A stretch of DNA of 9,660 nucleotides from contig CAJJYX010000128.1 in assembly GCA_905197435.1 (NCBI GenBank), positions 1-9,660 on the forward strand. Reading direction: 5' to 3'. The DNA is from an uncultured Bacteroides sp. Lineage in GTDB: Bacteria > Bacteroidota > Bacteroidia > Bacteroidales > Bacteroidaceae. How positions within the stretch are numbered: position 1 is the first letter of the stretch; each line of letters opens with the position of its first letter. Below the pieces are notes generated by a model. It saw only the letters and a program-made list of their open reading frames with translations. It made no database searches and was not told the origin of the DNA. Below, piece after piece: positions 1 to 7,075 of this stretch. Made by a program: the position numbers and the translations under genes.

Positions 1-1117
1 GTATTTCGTCCCAGCCGATGATTTCGCGTCCTTTGGCATTGAGGTACTTTTCAATGCGGGATATCATATAGCTTTGCAGTTCGCTCTCATCTTTGAGTCC
101 CTCGTCCTTCATACGCTTCTGGCACTTGGGGCATTCCTTCCAATGACGTCTGCTGGCTTCATCTCCTCCGATGTGGATATATCGGGAAGGGAACAGCCGT
201 ATCACTTCATCCAGTACATCCTCAAAGAACTTGAAGGTTTCTTCATTGCCTATGCAGACTTCGCCGGATGTATAAGGCTCTCCGGTGCAGGACAATTGCG
301 GATAGGCCGCCAGTACTTCTCCTGAGTGTCCCGGCATTTCTATTTCGGGAATAACGGTGATATGCCTCAGACGTGCATATTCTAAAACTTCGCGTACATC
401 TGCCTCTGTATAGTATCCTCCATAGGCTCCTTCTTCATTTTTCTCGCAGAAGTGATGATCGTATTTTCCCCAGTCCTGCAGATTGGCGGCTTTTCTCCAG
501 GCTGCGAATTCTGTCAGGCGGGGATAGCCCGGAATCTCCAGCCGCCATCCGGCGCCGTCGGTCAGATGCCAATGCAGGCGATTGATTTTGTAAGTGGCTA
601 CCAGGTCTATCTGTTTCTTTACATAGTCCGTGTTGAAGAAGTGTCTTGAAACATCCAGGTGTAACCCGCGGTAGGGGAATCTGGGCTCGTCCTTGATGGT
701 CGTGACAGGCAGTTCCTTCCCGTTCCGGGCAAGTTGTGCCAGGGTTTGCAGGCCATAAAAGGCGCCTGCTGCGGAGGAAGCTTGAATCTTTACACCTCTC
801 TTGTTGATTGTCAAGTTATAGCCTTCGGCGGCGATGGGGCTGCCCGGCGTGCCCGTCACTTCTATCGTTACGAAAGGGTTCTCATCGACGAGCTTCATGG
901 GAATGGCAAAGTCCGGTAGATAGGTCAGCAAATCGTCCATATCGGATTTTGCCAGATTTGCCGAGAAGGTTACCGTAGATGGCAGTTTGACTGTTTTTGA
1001 TGTTGTTTGGGTGTACTGCGGATATGGAATCATACCGAGTTCCTTGGGCGCTTTGCATGCCGTCAGTAGTAATACGGCCATGGAAGCGAGTGCTAAGTTT
1101 TTCTTAAAATGTTTCAT
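1..1117 (-). CDS. Beta-N-acetylhexosaminidase, GH20 family, lipoprotein (3' end outside the window)
   Basis: My translation of the minus strand gives 372 open residues from the ATG at 1117-1115 to the window edge. It starts with a lipoprotein signal (MKHFKKN, hydrophobic stretch, lipobox LLTAC with Cys21). An N-terminal GH20b-like domain follows at about 27-135, then the catalytic barrel from about 148 (PRFPYRGLHLDVSRHFF). The catalytic pair lies in HIGGDEA, Asp319-Glu320, and GWDEI at 368-372 carries a substrate-site Trp. GH20 enzymes remove terminal GlcNAc or GalNAc from glycans using the substrate acetamido group as nucleophile. Residues after the lipid Cys (KAPKEL) lack a clear acidic surface-export signal, so a periplasmic, inner-leaflet position is the likelier guess. 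Likely substrates are host or dietary N-acetylhexosamine glycans, which is inference. GH20 proteins usually exceed 500 residues, so the C-terminal part is missing here. It is transcribed away from the lysE-type unit. Confidence 0.93.
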   Translation of the reverse strand, partial: MKHFKKNLALASMAVLLLTACKAPKELGMIPYPQYTQTTSKTVKLPSTVTFSANLAKSDMDDLLTYLPDFAIPMKLVDENPFVTIEVTGTPGSPIAAEGYNLTINKRGVKIQASSAAGAFYGLQTLAQLARNGKELPVTTIKDEPRFPYRGLHLDVSRHFFNTDYVKKQIDLVATYKINRLHWHLTDGAGWRLEIPGYPRLTEFAAWRKAANLQDWGKYDHHFCEKNEEGAYGGYYTEADVREVLEYARLRHITVIPEIEMPGHSGEVLAAYPQLSCTGEPYTSGEVCIGNEETFKFFEDVLDEVIRLFPSRYIHIGGDEASRRHWKECPKCQKRMKDEGLKDESELQSYMISRIEKYLNAKGREIIGWDEI

Positions 1118-1145
1118 TTGTTCGGGGGGTATTAAGTTCGGAGGC

Positions 1146-1153
1146 CAAAGATA
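1146..1153 (-). promoter_or_regulatory. Probable -7 box for the hexosaminidase gene
   Basis: Read on the minus strand, 1153-1146 is TATCTTTG, an exact match to the Bacteroides -7 consensus TAnnTTTG, 28 bp before the ATG. A TTTG at 1169-1166 lies too close (12 bp) for the usual -33 spacing, so only the -7 box is well supported. Confidence 0.5.
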
Positions 1154-1224
1154 TAGAATAATATACAAAACGGATAATCTTTTATTGCAGAAAAACCTTT
1201 TCCGTCGAAAAAATGTTAACACTA

Positions 1225-1256
1225 TTCGTTCGTCTCATAAAAAAGTCCGATATTTG
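1225..1256 (+). promoter_or_regulatory. Probable promoter of the lysE-DUF4924-rfbD-prfC unit
   Basis: GATATTTG at 1249-1256 matches the Bacteroides -7 consensus TAnnTTTG at seven of eight positions. TTCG at 1225-1228, 20 bp upstream, resembles the -33 TTTG box. The -7 box ends only 5 bp before the ATG at 1262, so the transcript would be nearly leaderless. This fits the lack of any Shine-Dalgarno sequence. Confidence 0.45.
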
Positions 1257-1261
1257 CAGCC

Positions 1262-1915
1262 ATGATTCAGATAGAGACCATATTTGACATAGTGTGGAAA
1301 GGGTTCATTATCGGCGTCATTGTGTCCGCGCCATTGGGTCCTGTAGGTGTATTATGTATTCAGCGTACTTTGAATAAAGGACGGTGGTATGGTTTCGTGA
1401 CAGGGATAGGAGCTTCACTGAGTGACATTGCATACGCTTTGCTGACGGGTTACGGAATGAGCTTTGTCTTTGACTATGTCAACAAGAACATCTTTTATCT
1501 GCAGCTTTTCGGTAGCATTCTTCTGCTGGCGTTTGGCATTTATACGTTTCGCAGTAATCCGGTACAGTCCATCCGTCCGGTATCCGCCAACAAGGGTTCC
1601 TATTTCCACAACTTTATAACGGCGTTCGCCGTCACGCTGTCCAATCCACTGGTTATTTTCCTTTTTGTAGGCCTTTTCGCCCGCTTTGCTTTTGTAAGTG
1701 AGGGCGTATTGGTGTTCGAGGCCGTTACCGGATACTTGGCCATCGCATTGGGCGCTTTGGCGTGGTGGTTCGGCATTACTTTTTTTGTCAATAAGGTCCG
1801 TACACAATTCAACCTGCGTGGCATCTGGATACTGAACCGCGTTATCGGGGGCATTGTCATTGTGGTGTCTGCAGTGGGATTGGTGTTTACGCTGATGGGC
1901 GAATCATTGTATTAA
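1262..1915 (+). CDS. LysE/RhtB-family inner-membrane exporter
   Basis: The 217-residue protein has about six hydrophobic segments (roughly 12-33, 44-68, 79-95, 115-140, 150-175, 188-210), the usual size and layout for the LysE/RhtB superfamily. Family landmarks are visible: APLGPVGVLCIQRTL at 23-37 following TM1, the GxGASLSD stretch at 48-55, and SNP at 127-129 in TM4. Members export amino acids or related small molecules using the proton gradient. The substrate cannot be read from the sequence. It is the first gene of a rightward unit, with the next gene starting 21 bp later. The start is supported by the promoter-like box directly upstream and by TM1 beginning at about residue 12. Confidence 0.88.
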   Translation: MIQIETIFDIVWKGFIIGVIVSAPLGPVGVLCIQRTLNKGRWYGFVTGIGASLSDIAYALLTGYGMSFVFDYVNKNIFYLQLFGSILLLAFGIYTFRSNPVQSIRPVSANKGSYFHNFITAFAVTLSNPLVIFLFVGLFARFAFVSEGVLVFEAVTGYLAIALGALAWWFGITFFVNKVRTQFNLRGIWILNRVIGGIVIVVSAVGLVFTLMGESLY

Positions 1916-1936
1916 TCTAAAACCATAACTCTTATC

Positions 1937-2482
1937 GTGAAGATTGCGCAACAACTGAAAGAGAAGAACATAGCCGAATACCTTATATATATGTGGCAGG
2001 TGGAGGATCTGCTGCGTGCCAACGGCTGCGACATAGACCGGATACGCCGGAGCATCATCTTGCGCTATCCGGAGGAGGAACGGCCTGCATTGGAGGAATG
2101 GTATGGAAATCTGGCAGATATGATGCGTGCGGAGGGTGTTATGGAGAAGGGGCATCTGCAAATCAACCGGAATGTCATTCTGAGCCTGACTGAGCTGCAT
2201 GGAGAGTTGCTGGCTTCTACAAAATATCCGTTTTATAATGCGGCTTATTTCAAGGCGTTGCCTTTTATAGTGGAGTTGCGTCAGAAGAACGGCCGGAAAG
2301 AGGAATCGGAAATAGATACTTGTTTCGAAGCGCTTTATGGAGTGTTGCTGTTGCGCTTACAGAAGAAGGAAATCAGCCGGGGCACGGCAAAGGCCATGGA
2401 GGCCATCAGCAGTTTCATCTCGTTGCTTGCCAACTATTATGACAAGGAGAAGCGGGGTGAACTGGAATTGATGGATAATTGA
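1937..2482 (+). CDS. DUF4924-type cytoplasmic protein of unknown function, GTG start
   Basis: The protein has 181 residues, no signal peptide and no membrane segment. It looks mainly alpha-helical and is rich in Glu, Arg and Lys. I recognise the opening KIAQQLKEKNIAEYLIYMWQVEDLLRANGCD as the conserved N-terminus of DUF4924, a family of about 180 residues described from Bacteroidetes with no known function. The start is GTG at 1937. The first in-frame ATG, at 1991, would remove the conserved KNIAEYLIYMWQ region, so the GTG is preferred. It sits 21 bp after the exporter gene, so the two are very likely co-transcribed. Charged patterns such as YYDKEKRGELELMDN at the C-terminus give no functional clue. 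Family assignment rests on memory of the motif, not on a search. Confidence 0.78.
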   Translation: MKIAQQLKEKNIAEYLIYMWQVEDLLRANGCDIDRIRRSIILRYPEEERPALEEWYGNLADMMRAEGVMEKGHLQINRNVILSLTELHGELLASTKYPFYNAAYFKALPFIVELRQKNGRKEESEIDTCFEALYGVLLLRLQKKEISRGTAKAMEAISSFISLLANYYDKEKRGELELMDN

Positions 2483-2558
2483 CAATGGTTGGTTGATGAT
2501 TATTGGAAAAAATATTGTTCATCGTAACATTCTACATATATAAGTGTAACTTTATTAA

Positions 2559-3413
2559 ATGAATATTCTGATAACCGGTGCCAACGGTCAACTTGGCAAT
2601 GAAATGCAGGTGTTGTCGAAGGAAAACGGCCAGCACACTTATTTTTTCACTGACGTGCAAGAGTTGGACATTTGCAACGAACAGGCTGTGCACAGGTTTG
2701 TGAAGGACAGCCGGATAGATGTAATCGTGAATTGTGCTGCTTATACGGCTGTGGACAAGGCGGAAGATAATCGGGAACTTTGCGACAAGCTGAATCATAT
2801 TGCCCCCGGCTATCTTGCTGCTGCTGCCGAAGCTTGCGGCGCTGCATTGATACAGGTGTCTACCGACTATGTATTCGACGGGACCGGACATATCCCTTAT
2901 ACGGAAGAGGCGGCTACTTGCCCCAATTCGGTATATGGCTTTACAAAGCTGGCGGGTGAGCAGGAGGTGATGAAGCATTGCAGCCGTGCCATGATTATCC
3001 GTACGGCATGGCTCTATTCCATTTACGGAAATAATTTTGTGAAGACGATGCTTCGCCTGGGGCGTGAGCGCGAGACGCTGGGAGTTGTCTTTGACCAGAT
3101 AGGCACGCCGACATACGCCAATGATTTGGCACGTGCCATCTTTGCGGCTGTCAACCGGGGGATTGTTCCCGGTGTGTATCATTTCAGCAACGAAGGAGTC
3201 TGCTCGTGGTATGATTTCACATTGGCAATCCATCGCCTGGCCGGTATAAAGACCTGTAAGGTAACCCCGCTGCATACGGACGAGTTTCCTGCCAAGGCAC
3301 CTCGCCCGCATTATTCGGTGTTGGATAAAACGAAGATAAAGAAGACATTTGGCATTGACATACCCCACTGGGAGGAGAGTCTTGCCGTCTGCATAGAGAA
3401 TTTGGAAAAGTAA
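2559..3413 (+). CDS. rfbD: dTDP-4-dehydrorhamnose reductase
   Basis: This 284-residue short-chain dehydrogenase of the RmlD class performs the last step of dTDP-L-rhamnose synthesis, the NAD(P)H-dependent reduction of dTDP-4-dehydro-L-rhamnose. The Rossmann glycine motif GANGQLG is at 7-13. NCAAYTAVDKAED at 58-70 is characteristic of RmlD. The catalytic set is Thr102 in VSTDYVFDG together with Tyr126 and Lys130 in YGFTKLAGE. Length matches the family (about 285-300), and the start lies five residues before the glycine motif. The other rhamnose genes (rfbA, rfbB, rfbC) are not adjacent, so this copy is uncoupled from the pathway cluster. dTDP-rhamnose would feed capsule or lipopolysaccharide glycans. 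A box TAACTTTA at 2547-2554 may give an internal promoter. prfC follows 22 bp downstream. Confidence 0.95.
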   Translation: MNILITGANGQLGNEMQVLSKENGQHTYFFTDVQELDICNEQAVHRFVKDSRIDVIVNCAAYTAVDKAEDNRELCDKLNHIAPGYLAAAAEACGAALIQVSTDYVFDGTGHIPYTEEAATCPNSVYGFTKLAGEQEVMKHCSRAMIIRTAWLYSIYGNNFVKTMLRLGRERETLGVVFDQIGTPTYANDLARAIFAAVNRGIVPGVYHFSNEGVCSWYDFTLAIHRLAGIKTCKVTPLHTDEFPAKAPRPHYSVLDKTKIKKTFGIDIPHWEESLAVCIENLEK

Positions 3414-3435
3414 TTATTACTGACTAATTGATATA

Positions 3436-5010
3436 ATGGCCAATAACAACGAAATAGAAAGACGGAGAACGTTTGCGATTATTGCGCATCCGGATGCCGG
3501 TAAGACCTCATTGACCGAAAAGCTGTTGCTTTTTGGCGGACAGATTCAGGTGGCGGGCGCCGTGAAGAGTAACAAGATAAAGAAGACGGCTACGTCGGAC
3601 TGGATGGATATTGAAAAACAGCGTGGTATTTCTGTCACCACCTCTGTGATGGAGTTCGATTACCATGACTACAAGGTGAATATTCTCGATACTCCGGGTC
3701 ACCAGGACTTTGCCGAAGATACCTACCGCACATTGACGGCTGTGGACAGCGTTATCATCGTGGTGGACGGTGCGAAAGGTGTGGAAACGCAGACGCGCAA
3801 GCTGATGGAGGTCTGCCGTATGCGTAATACGCCGGTGATTATCTTCATCAACAAGATGGACCGTGAAGCCAAGGACCCGTTCGACCTGCTTGACGAGTTG
3901 GAGGAAGAACTGCATATCCACGTGCGTCCCTTGACCTGGCCTATCGAGAGCGGTGTCCGTTTCAAAGGTGTCTACAATATCTACGAGCATAACCTCAACC
4001 TCTACCAGCCCAGCAAGCAAGTTGTGACGGAGAAGGTGGAAGTGGACATCAATACCGAAGAGCTGGACAAGCAGATTGGTGCCCAACTGGCCGACAAGCT
4101 GCGTGGCGAGTTGGAACTGATAGACGGTGTTTACCCCGAGTTCGATAAGGAAGAGTATCTGGGAGGTGGGCTTGCTCCCGTATTCTTCGGCTCGGCATTG
4201 AACAATTTCGGTGTGCAGGAGTTGCTGGATTGTTTCGTGGAGATAGCTCCCAGCCCCCGTCCCGTAAAGGCCGAAGAGCGTGAGGTGGAGCCGGAAGAGC
4301 CTAAATTTACCGGATTCATCTTTAAGATAACCGCCAATATCGACCCGAATCACCGTTCCTGTATCGCTTTCTGCAAAATCTGCTCCGGCAAGTTTGTGCG
4401 CAATGCCCCGTACTTGCATGTACGTCATGGCAAGACAATGCGCTTCTCGTCGCCCACGCAGTTCATGGCACAGCGCAAGACAACTGTCGATGAGGCTTGG
4501 GCGGGAGATATCATCGGTCTGCCGGACAATGGCACGTTCAAGATTGGCGATACACTGACCGAAGGTGAGGTGCTCCACTTCAAGGGACTTCCGAGTTTCT
4601 CACCGGAGATGTTCAAATACATCGAGAATGCCGACCCGATGAAGCAGAAACAGCTTGCCAAGGGTATCGACCAGTTGATGGACGAAGGTGTGGCGCAGTT
4701 GTTTGTCAACCAGTTCAACGGTCGGAAGATTATCGGTACGGTGGGGCAGTTGCAGTTCGAGGTTATTCAGTATCGTCTGGAGAACGAGTACAGCGCGAAG
4801 TGCCGTTGGGAACCGCTTAGCCTGTACAAGGCCTGCTGGATTGAGAGCGATGATGCGGCAGAGCTGGAGGCCTTCAAGAAGCGTAAATACCAGTATATGG
4901 CGAAAGACCGCGAGGGCAGGGATGTGTTCCTGGCCGATAGCGGATATGTGTTGCAGATGGCGCAGATGGACTTCAAGCATATTAAGTTCCACTTTACGAG
5001 TGAGTTCTGA
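3436..5010 (+). CDS. prfC: Peptide chain release factor 3 (RF3), GTPase
   Basis: The 524 residues agree with the usual RF3 length (E. coli about 529). RF3 uses GTP to release class I factors RF1 and RF2 from the ribosome after termination. The GTPase motifs are complete: P-loop AHPDAGKT at 17-24, the [12 protein letters not shown] switch region at 63-74, DTPGHQDF at 85-92, NKMD at 139-142, and SALNNFG at 253-259. The sequence [23 protein letters not shown] marks the RF3-specific domain 2 and separates it from EF-G. The C-terminal domain contains [15 protein letters not shown]. There is no sign of damage. It is the last gene of the unit and is followed after 26 bp by a strong terminator. A link between RF3 and the exporter or rhamnose gene is not evident. 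Confidence 0.97.
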   Translation: MANNNEIERRRTFAIIAHPDAGKTSLTEKLLLFGGQIQVAGAVKSNKIKKTATSDWMDIEKQRGISVTTSVMEFDYHDYKVNILDTPGHQDFAEDTYRTLTAVDSVIIVVDGAKGVETQTRKLMEVCRMRNTPVIIFINKMDREAKDPFDLLDELEEELHIHVRPLTWPIESGVRFKGVYNIYEHNLNLYQPSKQVVTEKVEVDINTEELDKQIGAQLADKLRGELELIDGVYPEFDKEEYLGGGLAPVFFGSALNNFGVQELLDCFVEIAPSPRPVKAEEREVEPEEPKFTGFIFKITANIDPNHRSCIAFCKICSGKFVRNAPYLHVRHGKTMRFSSPTQFMAQRKTTVDEAWAGDIIGLPDNGTFKIGDTLTEGEVLHFKGLPSFSPEMFKYIENADPMKQKQLAKGIDQLMDEGVAQLFVNQFNGRKIIGTVGQLQFEVIQYRLENEYSAKCRWEPLSLYKACWIESDDAAELEAFKKRKYQYMAKDREGRDVFLADSGYVLQMAQMDFKHIKFHFTSEF

Positions 5011-5036
5011 TTGAATCTTTTTTTCTCAAATAAGGT

Positions 5037-5081
5037 GCACAGGGATGCAAAGGATGAAAACTTTGTGTCTCTGTGTTTTTT
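5037..5081 (+). terminator. Rho-independent terminator after prfC
   Basis: A long hairpin has an outer stem 5037-5045 with 5068-5076 (nine pairs, two of them G-T), a 2-nt internal mismatch, an inner stem CAAAG/CTTTG at 5048-5052 and 5061-5065, and an 8-nt loop. A T-run at 5076-5081 follows directly. It lies 26 bp after the prfC stop and before the next gene's promoter, so it should end the four-gene transcript. Confidence 0.8.
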
Positions 5082-5107
5082 GTTGTGGGGAGAAAGCGTT
5101 ATCTTTG
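5079..5107 (+). promoter_or_regulatory. Probable promoter of the membrane-tethered regulator gene
   Basis: TATCTTTG at 5100-5107 matches the Bacteroides -7 consensus TAnnTTTG exactly. TTTG at 5079-5082 is a candidate -33 box, with 17 bp between them, slightly short of the usual 19-21. The leader would be about 75 nt before the ATG at 5190. The upstream terminator T-run touches the -33 box, so the next gene is transcribed independently of prfC. Confidence 0.5.
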
Positions 5108-5189
5108 GCTTTGATAATGAGTAATGCAAGCACACCGAAGGATGGTGCGTATGGCAAACTCATGATTATTATAAACACAAAATTTCAAG

Positions 5190-6173
5190 ATGAAACACAC
5201 CTCTCCCTTTCTCTTGCTGACCCTCCTCCTTCTGGGGCTGACAGCTTGCTCGAACCCTTCCGCTAAAACGTTGATGAACTACGAACAGTCCCTCGTCCAT
5301 GCCGATTCGCTGGTACAGTCCGGTGCTGCCGACAGTGCCCAAGCCGTCCGCCTGATTTCCGACCTGCACCGTGAATACAATCAGATAAAGGAACTGTCCG
5401 ATGGCAGGCATGTGCGGCTGAAGCCGGTCAGCGGTTACGAACGTTTCTTTTGGGGAGTGTTTTCTGTGATTATGTTCAGCATCTCCGGTGCTATGCTGTT
5501 CAGCCTTGTCCGGTTCAAGAAAGAGCGCCGTCATCGCAACTACCTTATTACCCTGAGTGAGAACGAACAGCGCCTGCGCAATAATGAGCGCGAGCGTGAG
5601 GAACTGGAGGAATGCCTGGGAGAGATGTCGTTGACCGTTGAAGAGCACGAAGAAGTGCATGGCTCGCTGACGAACCTAATGGAGTATGGAAGCCGTCTGG
5701 ACAAGGAAAACGAATCACTCCGCGCCCGTCTCAAGGAGTATGAGGATAGCCCCGTGCCTCGTGAACTGGAATTGTTGAAGAAAGAGGGCGAACGTATCCG
5801 GGTGCTCGACGGGCAGGTGCAGGCGCTTGCTTCTGCCATGATAGACGGGGACGAAGTGGTGAAGCAGTTGCGCGCCCAGCCCAAATTCCTTACGGACAGC
5901 CAGTGGGAGTACTTGCAGAAGCTTACTGACAGAGTGTACAAGGGCGCTTCCAAACGCCTTGTCCTGCGCTTTCCCCAGCTTACGCCTGCCGACAGCCAGC
6001 TTTGTATGCTTATCCGCCTGCACTTCAGCAATGCACAGATTGCCACGCTCATTGCCGTGTCTCCCGCTTCCGTGTCCCAGCAGAAGTTCCGCCTGAAGAA
6101 ACGGATGATACAAGCGGATGGGAGGCTGTTTGCCGATGGAGAGACGCTGGAGGGGGTGATTGGGAGCTGCTGA
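5190..6173 (+). CDS. Membrane-tethered regulator: lipoprotein-type signal, one TM segment, coiled coil, C-terminal LuxR-like HTH
   Basis: The protein has 327 residues. Residues 1-20 form a lipoprotein-type signal (hydrophobic run, lipobox LGLTAC, Cys20). A short presumed periplasmic part spans about 21-84 and one transmembrane segment about 86-108 (FFWGVFSVIMFSISGAMLFSLV). The basic stretch RFKKERRHR follows, which by the positive-inside rule puts the C-terminal part in the cytoplasm. A coiled coil rich in Glu, Arg and Leu covers about 120-230. A helix-turn-helix follows at about 263-307 (LTPADSQLCMLIRLHFSNAQIATLIAVSPASVSQQKFRLKKRM), resembling the LuxR-like domain that ends many Bacteroides TPR-containing membrane regulators. 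Here the usual periplasmic TPR sensor is absent or reduced to about 65 residues. Target genes and signal are unknown. The gene stands alone between a terminator and an intergenic region. Start chosen because it gives a complete signal peptide. Confidence 0.8.
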   Translation: MKHTSPFLLLTLLLLGLTACSNPSAKTLMNYEQSLVHADSLVQSGAADSAQAVRLISDLHREYNQIKELSDGRHVRLKPVSGYERFFWGVFSVIMFSISGAMLFSLVRFKKERRHRNYLITLSENEQRLRNNEREREELEECLGEMSLTVEEHEEVHGSLTNLMEYGSRLDKENESLRARLKEYEDSPVPRELELLKKEGERIRVLDGQVQALASAMIDGDEVVKQLRAQPKFLTDSQWEYLQKLTDRVYKGASKRLVLRFPQLTPADSQLCMLIRLHFSNAQIATLIAVSPASVSQQKFRLKKRMIQADGRLFADGETLEGVIGSC

Positions 6174-6180
6174 GAATGAT

Positions 6181-6207
6181 AGATTCTTCTTGACTCTTCA
6201 AGAATCT
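6181..6207 (+). terminator. Possible weak terminator hairpin after the regulator gene
   Basis: AGATTCTT at 6181-6188 and AAGAATCT at 6200-6207 form a perfect 8-bp stem with an 11-nt loop, 7 bp after the stop codon at 6171-6173. A pyrimidine-rich stretch follows, but there is no clean T-run, so the terminator role is only a suggestion. Confidence 0.4.
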
Positions 6208-6338
6208 CGAGGTTTCTTCCGATTTCCATAAGTACTTTTTTACCAATGCCTGTTCCGGACGTGGTTCTGTGGGTGGAAAATGTTTATAGAATCATGCTTT
6301 GTAAACTGCACTTCCGAACCGGAAAAGAAGGCGGATTA

Positions 6339-6426
6339 TCTTCGCTCCTATACTGAACCCTATTCAGTCGTATACAGAATGCCATTCAGTCGTATATTGA
6401 ATCCTATTCAGTCGTATACTGAATCA
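6339..6426. repeat. Tandem array of 22-bp palindromic units (three clear copies plus one degenerate)
   Basis: Clear units are at 6361-6382, 6383-6404 and 6405-6426, with 18-19 of 22 identical bases between pairs. A degenerate unit at 6339-6360 matches at about 17 of 22. Each unit contains ATTCAGT, five bases, then ACTGAAT or a one-base variant. The third unit is perfectly palindromic. Half-sites start at 6352, 6362, 6374, 6384, 6396, 6406 and 6418, alternating in orientation at 10- and 12-bp steps, so pairs repeat every 22 bp. Adjacent halves can also pair across units (ACTGAA at 6352-6357 with TTCAGT at 6363-6368). A further ACTGAAT lies at 6484-6490, exactly 66 bp after the last one. It could be an operator cluster, a protein-binding scaffold, a repetitive extragenic element or a structured transcript. 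The sequence does not decide. Confidence 0.85.
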
Positions 6427-6641
6427 CCCCCACCTCAGAAGATGTTCTGGAAGGGGATGGACTGTGGCGGCTTGATGGCTTGAACTGAATGGGATTGGAC
6501 TTTGAAATGTTGTTACAAAATGAGGCTTTGGAATGGCTCGCAATAAGAAAAATATTGCTGTTCATAGTTTTCTTTCTTTAAAGAAAAACAGAAAACGGGA
6601 GAATATTTGCGGGAAAAGCGTCTTTTACAGTTTCCTTTTTG

Positions 6642-6649
6642 TACTTTCG
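6642..6649 (+). promoter_or_regulatory. Possible -7 box before the RhuM remnant
   Basis: TACTTTCG matches the TAnnTTTG consensus at seven of eight positions and lies 10 bp before the ATG at 6660. No good -33 box was found at the usual distance. Confidence 0.3.
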
Positions 6650-6659
6650 CAAAGATATA

Positions 6660-6851
6660 ATGAAAAAGAAGCCTCAGTTGGAACATCAGGGAGAAATCAT
6701 ATTATACCAGCCGGACGAAGCTGTTAAGCTGGAGGTACGTTTGGAAAATGAAACGGTTTGGCTTTCTATTGATGAAATGTCCCATTTGTTTGACCGAGAT
6801 ATTAGTGTCATAGGAAAACATATCCGAAATAAATCTACTTTAAAAACCTGA
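6660..6851 (+). pseudogene. N-terminal remnant of a RhuM-family protein
   Basis: The open frame from ATG 6660 gives 63 residues beginning MKKKPQLEHQGEIILYQPDE, then VKLEVRLENETVWLSIDEMSHLFDRDISVIGKHIRN. This is the conserved start of RhuM-family (virulence RhuM / Fic-associated) proteins, including the putative helix-turn-helix that normally continues into IFKEGEL. Here the match stops at Asn57 (codon 6828-6830), followed by six unrelated residues and a TGA at 6849-6851. Intact family members are several times longer, so most of the gene is missing. No continuation was recognised in other frames down to 7075. It is best read as a deletion or recombination remnant. Translation of a short DNA-binding peptide remains possible because the promoter-like box and start are intact. 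Confidence 0.75.
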
Positions 6852-6925
6852 AACTTATGGCAAAATCAGAAATTAAATTATAAAGATACGCCGATAGTCA
6901 TCATAAGTTGCATTATTAGCATTTT

Positions 6926-6949
6926 GGTCCTAAAATAAGTATAAGGACC
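6926..6949. repeat. Inverted repeat in the gap before the fimbrillin-like gene
   Basis: GGTCCT at 6926-6931 and AGGACC at 6944-6949 form a perfect 6-bp inverted repeat around a 12-bp A/T-rich spacer. The gap 6852-7075 otherwise has no recognisable gene and no clear TAnnTTTG promoter box before the start at 7076. The repeat could be a weak hairpin or an operator. Confidence 0.35.
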
Positions 6950-7075
6950 GGTTTTCGGCAATGAGCTATGAGAAATTACATCGCATGCTTGATTACTAAG
7001 TGACAAGTTCATATCCCCCCGTAGGAAAGTCATAGAAGATACATTGAGAGAGCGAAACGAATAATTCTAAATAAA

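Larger units (their letters stand above)
6174..6659. other. 486-bp intergenic region without a convincing gene
   Basis: Short open frames across this stretch show no family signature and no matching start context. It holds a hairpin at 6181-6207, a 22-bp palindromic repeat array at 6339-6426, an imperfect A/T-rich hairpin at 6567-6596 (arms GTTTTCT and AGAAAAC), and a promoter-like box before the RhuM remnant. The peptide read through the array changes frame in every copy because 22 is not a multiple of three. This argues for a role as DNA or RNA rather than protein. Confidence 0.6.

Noticed and set aside
74..1265. Several plus-strand open frames (74-325, 373-585, 452-649, 734-919, 987-1265)
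   Set aside because: They lie opposite the GH20 gene, whose minus-strand frame has clear catalytic motifs. None has a recognisable domain or promoter.
3508..4578. Long minus-strand open frame inside prfC (356 codons)
   Set aside because: It is opposite an intact RF3 gene and shows no family pattern. Its length follows from the codon bias of prfC.
5045..5266. 73-codon open frame between prfC and the regulator gene
   Set aside because: It starts inside the terminator hairpin and overlaps the signal-peptide coding region of the regulator in another frame.
6361..6426. CRISPR array
   Set aside because: The repeats are directly contiguous with no unique spacers of regular length, and no cas genes are present.
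6280..6483. 67-codon open frame through the palindromic array
   Set aside because: Its repetitive peptide arises only because the 22-bp repeat is read in three successive frames. There is no start context or family match.
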